A stretch of DNA of 64,000 bases from Rheinheimera sediminis. GTDB taxonomy: Bacteria > Pseudomonadota > Gammaproteobacteria > Enterobacterales > Alteromonadaceae. Made by a program: the position numbers and the translations under genes. This document shows positions 16,119 to 25,019 of the stretch, piece after piece (within the stretch, counting starts at the first letter, position 1; each line of letters starts with the position of its first letter). The notes under the pieces were generated by a model. The model worked only from the letters and a program-made list of their open reading frames with translations, did no database searches and had not been told where the DNA came from. The stretch lies in assembly GCF_004005375.1 (NCBI RefSeq), contig NZ_RZUF01000023.1, positions 23,595 through 87,594 of the forward strand, in the 5' to 3' direction.

Positions 16119-18866
16119 ATGAAGAATTTCAAACTCAATATGCTGACCATAGCGTTAGTAGCTGCAGGAGCGAGTTCAGTTGCTATTGCACAAGAGACTC
16201 AGTCAACAGAAGCGCAAAATCAAGTTCAAGATCAAGTCGAAGTGATCGAAGTTCGTGGTATCCGTCGCAGTTTGCAACAATCTCAGGCTTTAAAAATGGA
16301 ATCAACATCTATTGTTGAAGCCGTATCAGCTGAAGAAATAGGTAAACTGCCTGATATGAGTATTGCAGAATCTTTAGCTCGCTTACCAGGCTTGGCAGCT
16401 CAACGCCTCGACGGCCGCGCTAACGTAGTTTCAGTGCGTGGTTTAGCTCCAGATTTCACCACTGCCACCCTCAATGGCCGTGAACAGGTTACAGTAGGCG
16501 ATAACCGTGGTGTTGAATTCGATCAATACCCATCTGAAATGATGAGCAACGTTGTCGTTTATAAAACTCCGGATGCTTCAGTGATGGCGCAAGCCATTGG
16601 TGGCACCATCGACATGCAAACTATCCGCCCATTAGCTCATGGTGAGCAAACTATGGTCGTCAACTTGCGTGGGGAGCGAAACTCATTAGGCTCACTCAAT
16701 CCGGACGGCACAGAAAATGGCTACCGTGGCAGCTTTTCTTATATAGACCAGTTTTTAGATGACACTGTAGGTATAGCTTTCGGTTATGCAAAAATGGTTT
16801 CTCCAAACCAGGAAGAACGTTGGAATGCTTGGGGTTACACTGGTTCCGGTGATGATAATATTTCTATAGGCGGTGCAAAACCCTTCGTACGTTCAAGCGA
16901 ACTGGAGCGGGATGGTTGGTTAGGTATTGTCGAATACAAACCAAACGAAGCAGTCACCACTATGGTCGATGTTTACTATTCGAAATTCAACGACACTCAG
17001 TTGTTGCGTGGTATTGAATTACCTTTCATTTGGGGTCCTCAGGGCAATACCTTACAACCTGGTTACACCAGCGATAATGGGTTAGTGACCAAAGGTGTTT
17101 ATAACGACGTTGAAGTCGTGATGCGTAACGATGTCAATATGCGTGATGCGGACACTATTGCTATTGGCTGGAATACTGAAGCGCAGTTAACAGACCTGTG
17201 GTCTGTTGAGACGGACCTGAGCTATTCAAAAGCAGATCGCACAGATTTTGGTTTAGAAAGCTACAGCGGCAGTGGTCGCGGCTATCAAAACGGTGTTGCA
17301 GACAACATTGCCTTTGAATATACCGCTGATGGCTCAATGCGTTTTACCCCTACATTGGATTACTCAGACACAGACATTATGAAATTAGGCGGCCCTTTAA
17401 GCTGGGGTAACGGCTTGACTGTGGCTGGTAATGCACAGGATGGCTTTATCAACACGCCTCATGTTGAAGATGAACTGTCCGCCGTGCGTTTGACAGCAAA
17501 AAGGGTATTTGAGCAAGGCTCTATCAGTTCTGTTGAATTTGGTATCAACAGCAGCACCCGAGAGAAATCAAAACGTGATACAGGTTTATATCTGACTCTT
17601 AAAGATTACCCGGCAGACGTTGCTGTACCTGCCAACTACCGTTTACCCGATGTATCGCTGGACTTTATCGGCATGGGTAACATGCTGGCATACAATTCAC
17701 TGGCTTTATATCGTGACGGTTTCTATAACGAAACCAATGATGCGTTAAATGATACTGGCCGGGTGCAAAACAACTGGGATATCACAGAAAAAGTTTTAAC
17801 ACCTTATGCAAAAGCCAATGTTGAAAGCGAAGTAAGAGGGATCCCTGTTAAAGGCAACTTTGGTCTGCAGGCCGTGCACACTGACCAGTCTTCTAGTGGT
17901 TTTGCCACTACAAAAGATAGCGCAGGTTATGTCGTAGCCACACCGGTAAGTGGTGGCGATAAATACTGGGAAATGCTACCTAGCTTCAACTTTGGTTTTG
18001 AAGTAGCAGATGAGCAGGTTGTTCGTGTCGCAGCTGCACGCACCCTGGCCCGCGCACGCATGGACCGTATGAATGCCAGTAACGGTTACAACTACGACAT
18101 CACCCGAGCGCAAAATACTGATATCAACGCCTCCCCCTGGAGTGCAAGCGGCAGTAACCCGGCTTTACGTCCATGGATGGCTCGCCAGTACGATCTGAGT
18201 TACGAAACTTATTTTGGTGATGATGGTTACTTTGCTGCAGCTGTCTTCTACAAAGATCTGGAAAACTACATCTTTAATGAACAGCAGCTCTATGACTTCA
18301 CAGGTTTACCTGTGACAGGGGCTGAGCCTAACTTACGTCAGGGTTATATCAGCACACCTAAAAATGGCAACGGTGGCCATGTTCAGGGTCTGGAATTAAC
18401 CTTGTCAGTGACGGGCCAAATGCTGCATCAATCTCTGACAGGTTTTGGCGCTATTTTGAGCGGCTCATACACGGACAGTGAAGTAAAAGAGAATGCCAGC
18501 AGCGCACCAACTGCTTTACCGGGCTTATCGGAAAAAGTTGTGAATGCGACGCTGTATTATGAGAATTCAGGCTTTGAGGTTCGCACCAGTGCCCGCTACC
18601 GTTCAGATTTCCTGGGCGAAGTGACGGGTATCAGTCTGACTCGTCAGACGGTAAGCGTACAAGCTGAAACTGTGATCGACGCTCAAATCGGCTATGATTT
18701 CTCGGAATCCAATATTGAAAGTTTGGAAGGTTTATCTGTATTGTTCCAGGTGAGTAACCTGAACAACGAACCTTTCGTGACCTACCAGAATGGTGATAGT
18801 CGTCAGGTACGCGACTTCCAAAACTACGGTCGCAACTTTATGTTAGGCATCAGCTATAAGCTGTAA
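16119..18866 (+). CDS. TonB-dependent receptor, probable maltodextrin uptake
   Basis: Outer-membrane active transporter of 915 residues. The signal peptide ends AIA (about residue 24). A TonB-box-like VEVIEVRG follows, then a plug domain (about 50-180) with IGKLPDMSIAESLARLPG and SVRGLAPDFTTATLNGREQ, then a 22-strand-type barrel ending in FMLGISYKL. The N-terminal pattern is that of the large TonB receptors found in alpha- and gammaproteobacterial sugar clusters such as Caulobacter MalA. GGGGATAAGGA precedes the start. Context with GH31, GH13 and pullulanase genes plus an upstream operator-like palindrome supports maltodextrin as substrate, by inference. A terminator hairpin separates it from the halogenase-like gene. 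Confidence 0.92.
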   Translation: MKNFKLNMLTIALVAAGASSVAIAQETQSTEAQNQVQDQVEVIEVRGIRRSLQQSQALKMESTSIVEAVSAEEIGKLPDMSIAESLARLPGLAAQRLDGRANVVSVRGLAPDFTTATLNGREQVTVGDNRGVEFDQYPSEMMSNVVVYKTPDASVMAQAIGGTIDMQTIRPLAHGEQTMVVNLRGERNSLGSLNPDGTENGYRGSFSYIDQFLDDTVGIAFGYAKMVSPNQEERWNAWGYTGSGDDNISIGGAKPFVRSSELERDGWLGIVEYKPNEAVTTMVDVYYSKFNDTQLLRGIELPFIWGPQGNTLQPGYTSDNGLVTKGVYNDVEVVMRNDVNMRDADTIAIGWNTEAQLTDLWSVETDLSYSKADRTDFGLESYSGSGRGYQNGVADNIAFEYTADGSMRFTPTLDYSDTDIMKLGGPLSWGNGLTVAGNAQDGFINTPHVEDELSAVRLTAKRVFEQGSISSVEFGINSSTREKSKRDTGLYLTLKDYPADVAVPANYRLPDVSLDFIGMGNMLAYNSLALYRDGFYNETNDALNDTGRVQNNWDITEKVLTPYAKANVESEVRGIPVKGNFGLQAVHTDQSSSGFATTKDSAGYVVATPVSGGDKYWEMLPSFNFGFEVADEQVVRVAAARTLARARMDRMNASNGYNYDITRAQNTDINASPWSASGSNPALRPWMARQYDLSYETYFGDDGYFAAAVFYKDLENYIFNEQQLYDFTGLPVTGAEPNLRQGYISTPKNGNGGHVQGLELTLSVTGQMLHQSLTGFGAILSGSYTDSEVKENASSAPTALPGLSEKVVNATLYYENSGFEVRTSARYRSDFLGEVTGISLTRQTVSVQAETVIDAQIGYDFSESNIESLEGLSVLFQVSNLNNEPFVTYQNGDSRQVRDFQNYGRNFMLGISYKL

Positions 18867-18888
18867 GCAATAACAAAACTGCCGAAGA

Positions 18889-18926
18889 GGCCCCTGCTGC
18901 TGTATCTTGGCTCAGGGGCCTTTTTT
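18889..18926 (+). terminator. Terminator between TonB receptor and halogenase-like gene
   Basis: Arms GGCCCCTG (18889-18896) and CAGGGGCC (18913-18920) followed by TTTTTT. It lies 22 bases after the receptor stop and just before the next gene, so expression of that gene would depend on partial read-through, as is seen in operons where the outer-membrane protein is needed in excess. Confidence 0.85.
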
Positions 18927-18942
18927 ATATCTGGAGATATAC

Positions 18943-20442
18943 ATGCCTACACCAATACGACATTTGGTTATAGCCGGAGGAGGAGCTGCCGGCTGGATGA
19001 CTGCAGCTATGTTGTCCAAACTTTTTCCCCATCATTTGCAAATCACGCTGGTTGAATCTGAAGAGATTGGTATTGTTGGTGTGGGCGAAGCCACAATACC
19101 GCCGATCTTATTATTTAATCAGGCTTTAGGCATTACAGAAGCCGATTTTATTCGAGCAACTCAAGGGACCTTTAAACTAGGGATCCAATTTGAAAACTGG
19201 GGTCAGCAGGGTGATAAGTATATGCATGCCTTTGGTGATATTGGCAAAGACTTAGGGCTGACCAGCTTTCATCATTTCTGGCTAAGGGCGCAACAGCAAG
19301 GGGTCACTGATAGTTACTGGGACTATTCTCCTTGCTATCAGGCTGCACGCCGCAATAAATTTGCACCACTACACCAACTCCCCGGCACACCATTTAAACA
19401 GTTAAGTTACGCCTATCATTTTGATGCTTCGCTTTATGCTGCCACCTTAAGAAGACTGAGCGAACAGCAAGGCGTTACACGTATTGAAGGAAAAATTGCC
19501 TCTGTCACCCAGCATCAAACCAGCGGCGATATCCAGACATTGGTGATGGAAAACGGACAAGTCATTCAGGGCGATTTATTTATTGATTGTTCAGGATTCA
19601 AAGCATTGTTGGCAGAGCAAACTCTCAAAACAGGCTATGAAGACTGGTCGCGCTGGCTGCCATGTAACAGAGCATTGGCGGTGCCAAGTGCAAACTGCAG
19701 CGCTGCTGTCCCTTATACCAGAGCTATAGCACATCAGACTGGCTGGCAATGGCGTATTCCACTGCAGCACCGCACTGGGAATGGTGTGGTGTATTGCAGT
19801 GACTTTCTATCCGATGAGTCAGCACAACAGCATTTACTGAGCAATTTAGAAGGGAAGGCTCTGGCCGTGCCACGTCCAATACGTTTTACCACTGGACGAC
19901 GCAAACAGCAGTGGCATAAAAACTGTATTTCGTTAGGCCTTGCCAGCGGTTTTCTTGAGCCGCTGGAGTCCACCAGTTTGCATTTAATTCAATCAGGAAT
20001 TATCCGGCTGGCAAAGCTGTTTCCATCAACAACAGACTATGCCAGCCAGCGCGACCAATACAACCGACAGTCTGTCACAGAGTTTGAGCAAATTCGGGAT
20101 TTTATTATTCTGCATTACCACCAGACGCAAAGAGATGATAGCGAGTTCTGGCGCTACTGCCGCACTATGAGTATCCCTGACAGCCTTAGCCACAAAATGG
20201 AGCTGTTTCGTCAAAGTGCGGTAGTGCAACGTGAGCAGGATGATCTGTTCAGTGAAGTGGCATGGCAACAAGTGATGCTGGGACAAAACTTAAAACCTCA
20301 GTATTATCATCCGCTTGCCAATCAGGTACCAGCAGAGAAACTCCAGCAGTTTATGACTGATTTGAAACTGATAGTGGCAGACATTGTCGGCAAACTACCT
20401 AGCCATCAGGCCAGTATTGAGCAGTTACTTGCCAGAGCCTGA
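18943..20442 (+). CDS. Flavin-dependent tryptophan-halogenase family protein
   Basis: FAD-dependent protein of 499 residues resembling PrnA-type halogenases. It has the dinucleotide motif GGGAAGW at 12-18, VGVGEATIPP at 45-54, and GWQWRIP at 267-273 (the GWxWxIP signature). Catalytic residues are kept: Lys78 in GTFKLGIQF and Glu342 in FLEPLEST. The start at 18943 has GGAG ahead of it; the longer frame from 18907 would begin inside the terminator hairpin. It follows a TonB receptor and shares the maltodextrin context. Such receptor/halogenase pairs are recurrent in sugar clusters, but the substrate there is not established. Halogenation of a free tryptophan seems unlikely from context. Confidence 0.88.
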   Translation: MPTPIRHLVIAGGGAAGWMTAAMLSKLFPHHLQITLVESEEIGIVGVGEATIPPILLFNQALGITEADFIRATQGTFKLGIQFENWGQQGDKYMHAFGDIGKDLGLTSFHHFWLRAQQQGVTDSYWDYSPCYQAARRNKFAPLHQLPGTPFKQLSYAYHFDASLYAATLRRLSEQQGVTRIEGKIASVTQHQTSGDIQTLVMENGQVIQGDLFIDCSGFKALLAEQTLKTGYEDWSRWLPCNRALAVPSANCSAAVPYTRAIAHQTGWQWRIPLQHRTGNGVVYCSDFLSDESAQQHLLSNLEGKALAVPRPIRFTTGRRKQQWHKNCISLGLASGFLEPLESTSLHLIQSGIIRLAKLFPSTTDYASQRDQYNRQSVTEFEQIRDFIILHYHQTQRDDSEFWRYCRTMSIPDSLSHKMELFRQSAVVQREQDDLFSEVAWQQVMLGQNLKPQYYHPLANQVPAEKLQQFMTDLKLIVADIVGKLPSHQASIEQLLARA

Positions 20443-20475
20443 AAAATACACTCTCAGTGCAGCGTTCGACTCAAT

Positions 20476-20506
20476 AACAAACCCGCTTTTCGCGGGCTTT
20501 GTTTTT
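20476..20506 (+). terminator. Rho-independent terminator after the halogenase-like gene
   Basis: Arms AACAAACCCGC (20476-20486) and GCGGGCTTTGTT (20492-20503, one bulged base) with a TTTTC loop. The stem runs into a T-run ending at 20506. Confidence 0.85.
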
Positions 20507-20673
20507 CAGATGGCAAGCGACGTCTTCATCCGACCTCAAATACCCAAGGTTGCTGATAATCAAACTGGCGCAGTTGCATACTCACTGTGCGGGATACGTA
20601 GCGCTACAGGGTCTTGACTAGGGTATTGGTATGGAAGTAATGAAAGGATAGGAACTGATACTGTGATAATTAT

Positions 20674-20902
20674 CCTGATGAACTCGGGATAAGCCGCGCC
20701 ACTGAATAGGCATCTTTTTACGCCTCTCTGCGTTGCTCTGTCTAGCCATAGCTTGCGATGGCGTACGACAAAGCGCCTTGAGATCCATAAAAATCTGCAC
20801 ATTCAGTCAGAAAAGAGTTTTGCTTTTTGAAAAGATACTTTTACTTCTCTGATTTTATTGATTAAATCAACAGAGGTCGACACTCGTTATCCCGAGTTCA
20901 GG
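20674..20902. mobile_element. Possible MITE or insertion-sequence remnant
   Basis: The ends are inverted copies of CCTGA(TG)AACTCGGGATAA: 20674-20692 on the left and the reverse complement at 20887-20902. The 194-base interior has no coding frame of note. No clear target-site duplication is seen, so an old or partial element is likely. Confidence 0.4.
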
Positions 20903-20910
20903 TTAAATAA

Positions 20911-20945
20911 AGGTCTGATGCCCGTGAAGAAAAGGCATCAGACCT
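20911..20945 (-). terminator. Rho-independent terminator of the pullulanase gene
   Basis: Twelve-base perfect arms AGGTCTGATGCC (20911-20922) and GGCATCAGACCT (20934-20945). Read on the minus strand the stem is followed by TTATTT. It lies 14 bases after the pullulanase stop. Confidence 0.85.
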
Positions 20946-20959
20946 GACTTTGTAGTTAA

Positions 20960-23900
20960 TTATTCGACTTTACTAACTCTCAACAATGGTGCCGCAGGGT
21001 CCGTTGCTCTGAAGCTGAACTTGTAATCTGCCTGTTCGGCAATTTGCAGTTTCAGATTGGAAGCACCTCTTGTCAGAGCTTTGTCTGTGTTGAGCGTGAC
21101 ACTTTGATCCGCTGAGCCAAAATCCACAGTAGACCAGTCTGCAGAGGCTATTTTGAACTCATGTTCGGCTACAGCCAGGTTCACTGTGACGCTATAGACG
21201 CCATCACCATCGTATTGCAGTGGATTGTTTTCACTCCAGCCATTCAGGCTACCACGCAGATAGACAGTAGTGGCCCCATAAGGCACGTATTCAGTCACTG
21301 TGATCACAGGAGCTTCAGCAGAAGCAGCGTTGACGGTAAAAGTGTAACTGGAGGTTTTAGGGATAGTAATTTTAAGGTTAGAACCACCACGACTTAAGGT
21401 TTTGGCTGCACCTAAAGTGACTTGCTGGTTGCCTGAGCCAAAGTCCACAGTGGACCAGTCAGCTGATGCAACTTTAAACTCATAGTCACCTGCCGCAATA
21501 GTGATAGTGGCACTGTATACCCCATCGCCAATATAACTCATGGCGTCAGTTTCACCCCAGCCGTTCATAGCACCACGCACATAAACTGTGGTTAAACCAT
21601 AAGGAGCAAAATCAGGAGCTCCCATAGTCGCATCAGCTTTTAAACCTTCGCCCTGAGCACCATTTTGCGGTTTCACAAAAACCGCTGCTGTATAGGCCGG
21701 AACAGTGAAAGTACCTTCAGTCGCGGCTTCTCTGAAGCTGGCCTCCTGCACCATCAAATCTGCTGAAGCGGCCTGAACTGGATGTAACTCAAAACCTTTG
21801 GCTGTAGGCACAGCATGGGAAAGTTGTTCTGAAGTACCGTTGATCACCACCACCACAGCATCATGCTCAGGATCCAGATCGGTCAGGCCAGTACCATCAT
21901 CTATGCTCATCACAATCAAGCCCGGCGTCAGATTTTTACCTATGTTATGAAAACCTAAACGCTCTATTACATCCTGCCCTGTGGTTAAACGGAACAAGTT
22001 GCTGCTTTTGCGAATGTTGAGGAATTCATTAAACAGATCCGATGAAAACTCAATCTCATCGCGACCTGCTTTAGCGTTGGCTTTGGTCGACACTGCAGCC
22101 ATAACCGACCAGTTGGCGCGATTATCCTGGGCCAAAGGTAAGCCTATGTTCCAGTTATTACTTTCTTTAGTGAAATCAACAAAGTTAAACCAGTCGCCTG
22201 CATCATAACTATTCCGATCTAAAGATTTGGATCGCAGCAAATCATCGCCCATTTGTAAAAATGGAATACCCTGACTTAACACAGGAATGGCCAAAGCAAT
22301 ATTATTCACTCTGACCCGGTTTTCCAGGCTTAAATCAACGCCGGCATTATGTAATTCCAACTGTAATTTATCCCAAATCGCTTCGTTATCATGTTTGGAC
22401 ACATAGTTGATAATATCGGCAGGATCTTCAGCATAACCAGCAGGCTGGCTATTCCAGTTGACACCTGAGGCCATACCTGTGTTACCACGGTGATCTTCCA
22501 GCACAAAATCTTTTAAGCTACCGGCCAGACCAATTTCAATATAGTTTTGCTGTTGACGATCACCATCTTCATTCTTCTCTGTAAATAACGCCGCACTGCG
22601 CACAGCATCCCGGATACGGTCGTTAAAAGTACCCACCTCAGTTCCGGCCATATTGGCCTGACGCGCTTGTTCAAATAAACGATCATCCGCCACTTCGCCG
22701 AAATTCCAGCCCTCACCATAAAAATAGGTATCAGGGTCTACAGCGCGTACCAGCTCACGAGCGGCTAAAATATCAGCTTTCGGATGATGACCCATAACAT
22801 CAAAACGAAAGCCGTCAAAGCCATATTCACGAGCCAACAACACCAACGAGTCTTTGACGAATTTATCCATCATTTTATGCTCAAGTGCCGTATTTTCGCA
22901 GCAGGTTGAACGTTCAATAGTCCCTGTTGTTGGATTGTATCTGTGGTAATAACCAGGTACTACTTTGTCGAACACTGAGTTTTCAAATACAGCGGACGAG
23001 TTGGTGTGGTTATAGACTACATCCAATACCACACGAAGACCCACCTCTTGCAAAGCCTGATTCATAGCGCGCATTTCTTTAATGCGGGCTACCCCTTCAG
23101 GATTCGATGCATAGCTGCCTTCAGGCACATTAAAGTGATGTGGATCATAACCCCAGTTAAACCCATCAGTCGCACGCATATCAGCCACTAACTGCTGAGC
23201 CAGTTCGCCAGAGGGCTGGTAGGATTTCAGCAAGTCCAGCAATACTGTAGCTGCGTTTTCCTGACCACAGACCTTAGCCGCAGCATTGACCGCACATAAC
23301 TGGCCTACTGTGTCGGTAATTTCCACTCTTTTAGTGACATCTTCGTTCACCGTGGCCATATCAGTGGCAGGCAGCATATGAAAATGCGTCACACCACTTT
23401 CCGCCAGCTTTTTCAGATGCATAACGGGCGCACTGTCCATTTCAGTAAAGGCCAGATATTTCCCTCTGTTCGCTTCGCTGACACTGGTATCACGGATACT
23501 GAAGTCACGAATATGACCTTCGTAAATCACTGTATCTTCAGGATTTTTAACGGTTGGAATAGTTCGGTTTGCCCAGCCTTCAGGTTTTAAATCTTCGTCG
23601 GCCAAATTCACAAATTGACTAAAACGACCATTGGTGGACAAACTGACCGAGTAAGGGTCGGTACTTTCCACTGTTTCTACTTTTTTCGTGGCCGGATGAT
23701 ACACAGTCACTTCAAAACGGTAAAAGTTACGATCCAGATTGGCTTTGGTACCGCTGTAACTCCAAATGCCAGTCTTTGCATCTAAGGTCATGGCCTGAGT
23801 TGCAGTCAGAGTTTTTGCAGCGTTATAGAGTTTCAGCGCCACAGTTCTGGCTGTAGGAGCCCACAGAGCTACAGTGATTGTATCCCCCTGATAGCTGAGC

Positions 23901-24946
23901 CCTAAAGTGGCTTCATCGGCATCGTCGTCACCACTGGTGTACAAATCATCTAATACCTTAGCGGCCTGCACATAACTTGCCGCTGCCAGTTTGTTTTCTG
24001 CATCATGGGCGGACAACACCAGCTGATTTTTTACAATGGTTTTCGCCTGTTCCGCTGTCATAGTGCTGCGGTACGCTGGCCAGTCGGCTAAATGCGGAAC
24101 CTTGGCTTTTTGTGCATCTGTCAGTTCAGTTTCTTCCAGCACCAGAGTTTGGCCATTGAGCTTATCGTCATCATCTATAGCTAAATCAGCATTCGCTGAG
24201 TGGTGTAATTGCACCTTTGTAGCCATAGTGCGGTCCACATTCCAGACGAAAGTGTTCGCATCAAGCCAATGAGCCGCAGAGTTTGCGATGGATACACCTA
24301 AGGCCAGCAAAGGAAACTCAAACACTGAATTCACGCCTGAGAATGTAAAATTCATCCGGGCAAACTTTTCATCTGACTTAGGCCCTAGTGGCATCTTCTG
24401 ATCGCCACCGCCCATTTCTTTGCCAGCGTCGTCCGTACCTATATGGATCAGGAAGTTACCGCAGGCGCCTTCCACACCAGCCACTCCATCTTTTAACTCC
24501 AGTACCCAGTAAGCACCATAGTTCGGGTCGACCGCAGTATGGACCAGACCATTGTCCCAGGATGCTGCCAAAGAACTGTCTTTGTAGGCATCGCAGGCAT
24601 CATTATTCCAGGTATGTAAACGGTAACCGTTGTAGTTGCCGTCTGCTCTTTTATAAAACAACGCAGCCTGACCAGGAGCAGGGAAAAACGCCGGCTCAGG
24701 CGCATTGGGGTCAACCCCAACTATACAGCTTTCATTTTTTGCATCCGGCACTGTAGGTGCTTTACATTTTATCGGCGGTGGGTCAATACAGGCTGTACCT
24801 GTGGCATTCGGAATTTGTGGCACATTACAGGTCAGCAGTTTAGTACCGCCTTCTACAGAATCCTCGCCACCACCGCCGCACGCGGCCAGTGTCAGCGCAG
24901 CCAGCCCCAAGAGAGCCAGCTTTAAGCTATTTATGATTTGAAACAT
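20960..24946 (-). CDS. Pullulanase-type alpha-1,6-glucosidase, GH13 lipoprotein with C-terminal tandem modules
   Basis: Debranching enzyme of 1328 residues predicted to be lipid-anchored (lipobox LAAC near residue 23, followed by GGGG). A Cys-rich linker leads to a pullulanase-associated domain (about 80-200), a CBM48-like region, and the GH13 barrel. Motifs there are VVLDVVYNH, nucleophile Asp716 in FRFDVMGHHP, acid/base Glu745 in YGEGWNFGE, and Asp853 in SKHDNEAIWD. Two tandem repeats of about 105 residues close the protein (about 1113-1218 and 1219-1328), each with TVYxRGxxNGW and FKxASADWSTVDFG. They resemble starch-binding E-set modules. The start at 24946 has GGAG upstream. It follows the second TonB receptor by 73 bases and is probably co-transcribed. 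Confidence 0.93.
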   Translation of the reverse strand: MFQIINSLKLALLGLAALTLAACGGGGEDSVEGGTKLLTCNVPQIPNATGTACIDPPPIKCKAPTVPDAKNESCIVGVDPNAPEPAFFPAPGQAALFYKRADGNYNGYRLHTWNNDACDAYKDSSLAASWDNGLVHTAVDPNYGAYWVLELKDGVAGVEGACGNFLIHIGTDDAGKEMGGGDQKMPLGPKSDEKFARMNFTFSGVNSVFEFPLLALGVSIANSAAHWLDANTFVWNVDRTMATKVQLHHSANADLAIDDDDKLNGQTLVLEETELTDAQKAKVPHLADWPAYRSTMTAEQAKTIVKNQLVLSAHDAENKLAAASYVQAAKVLDDLYTSGDDDADEATLGLSYQGDTITVALWAPTARTVALKLYNAAKTLTATQAMTLDAKTGIWSYSGTKANLDRNFYRFEVTVYHPATKKVETVESTDPYSVSLSTNGRFSQFVNLADEDLKPEGWANRTIPTVKNPEDTVIYEGHIRDFSIRDTSVSEANRGKYLAFTEMDSAPVMHLKKLAESGVTHFHMLPATDMATVNEDVTKRVEITDTVGQLCAVNAAAKVCGQENAATVLLDLLKSYQPSGELAQQLVADMRATDGFNWGYDPHHFNVPEGSYASNPEGVARIKEMRAMNQALQEVGLRVVLDVVYNHTNSSAVFENSVFDKVVPGYYHRYNPTTGTIERSTCCENTALEHKMMDKFVKDSLVLLAREYGFDGFRFDVMGHHPKADILAARELVRAVDPDTYFYGEGWNFGEVADDRLFEQARQANMAGTEVGTFNDRIRDAVRSAALFTEKNEDGDRQQQNYIEIGLAGSLKDFVLEDHRGNTGMASGVNWNSQPAGYAEDPADIINYVSKHDNEAIWDKLQLELHNAGVDLSLENRVRVNNIALAIPVLSQGIPFLQMGDDLLRSKSLDRNSYDAGDWFNFVDFTKESNNWNIGLPLAQDNRANWSVMAAVSTKANAKAGRDEIEFSSDLFNEFLNIRKSSNLFRLTTGQDVIERLGFHNIGKNLTPGLIVMSIDDGTGLTDLDPEHDAVVVVINGTSEQLSHAVPTAKGFELHPVQAASADLMVQEASFREAATEGTFTVPAYTAAVFVKPQNGAQGEGLKADATMGAPDFAPYGLTTVYVRGAMNGWGETDAMSYIGDGVYSATITIAAGDYEFKVASADWSTVDFGSGNQQVTLGAAKTLSRGGSNLKITIPKTSSYTFTVNAASAEAPVITVTEYVPYGATTVYLRGSLNGWSENNPLQYDGDGVYSVTVNLAVAEHEFKIASADWSTVDFGSADQSVTLNTDKALTRGASNLKLQIAEQADYKFSFRATDPAAPLLRVSKVE

Positions 24947-25019
24947 AGTTATCGAACTCCAATCAATTCTTGTTACGAGCACCAGCTCTGAGGCTGAGTG
25001 CTGAAGCTGTCACTCAAGG

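Larger units (their letters stand above)
20443..20959. other. 517-base intergenic region with terminators and a MITE-like segment
   Basis: No convincing gene. It holds the halogenase-gene terminator (20476-20506), a 229-base segment bounded by inverted repeats (20674-20902) and the pullulanase-gene terminator (20911-20945). Short minus-strand frames inside it lack ribosome sites and family resemblance. Confidence 0.6.

Noticed and set aside
20560..20802. 60- and 80-residue minus-strand frames in the intergenic region
   Set aside because: They overlap each other in different frames, lie in the MITE-like segment and show no family features.
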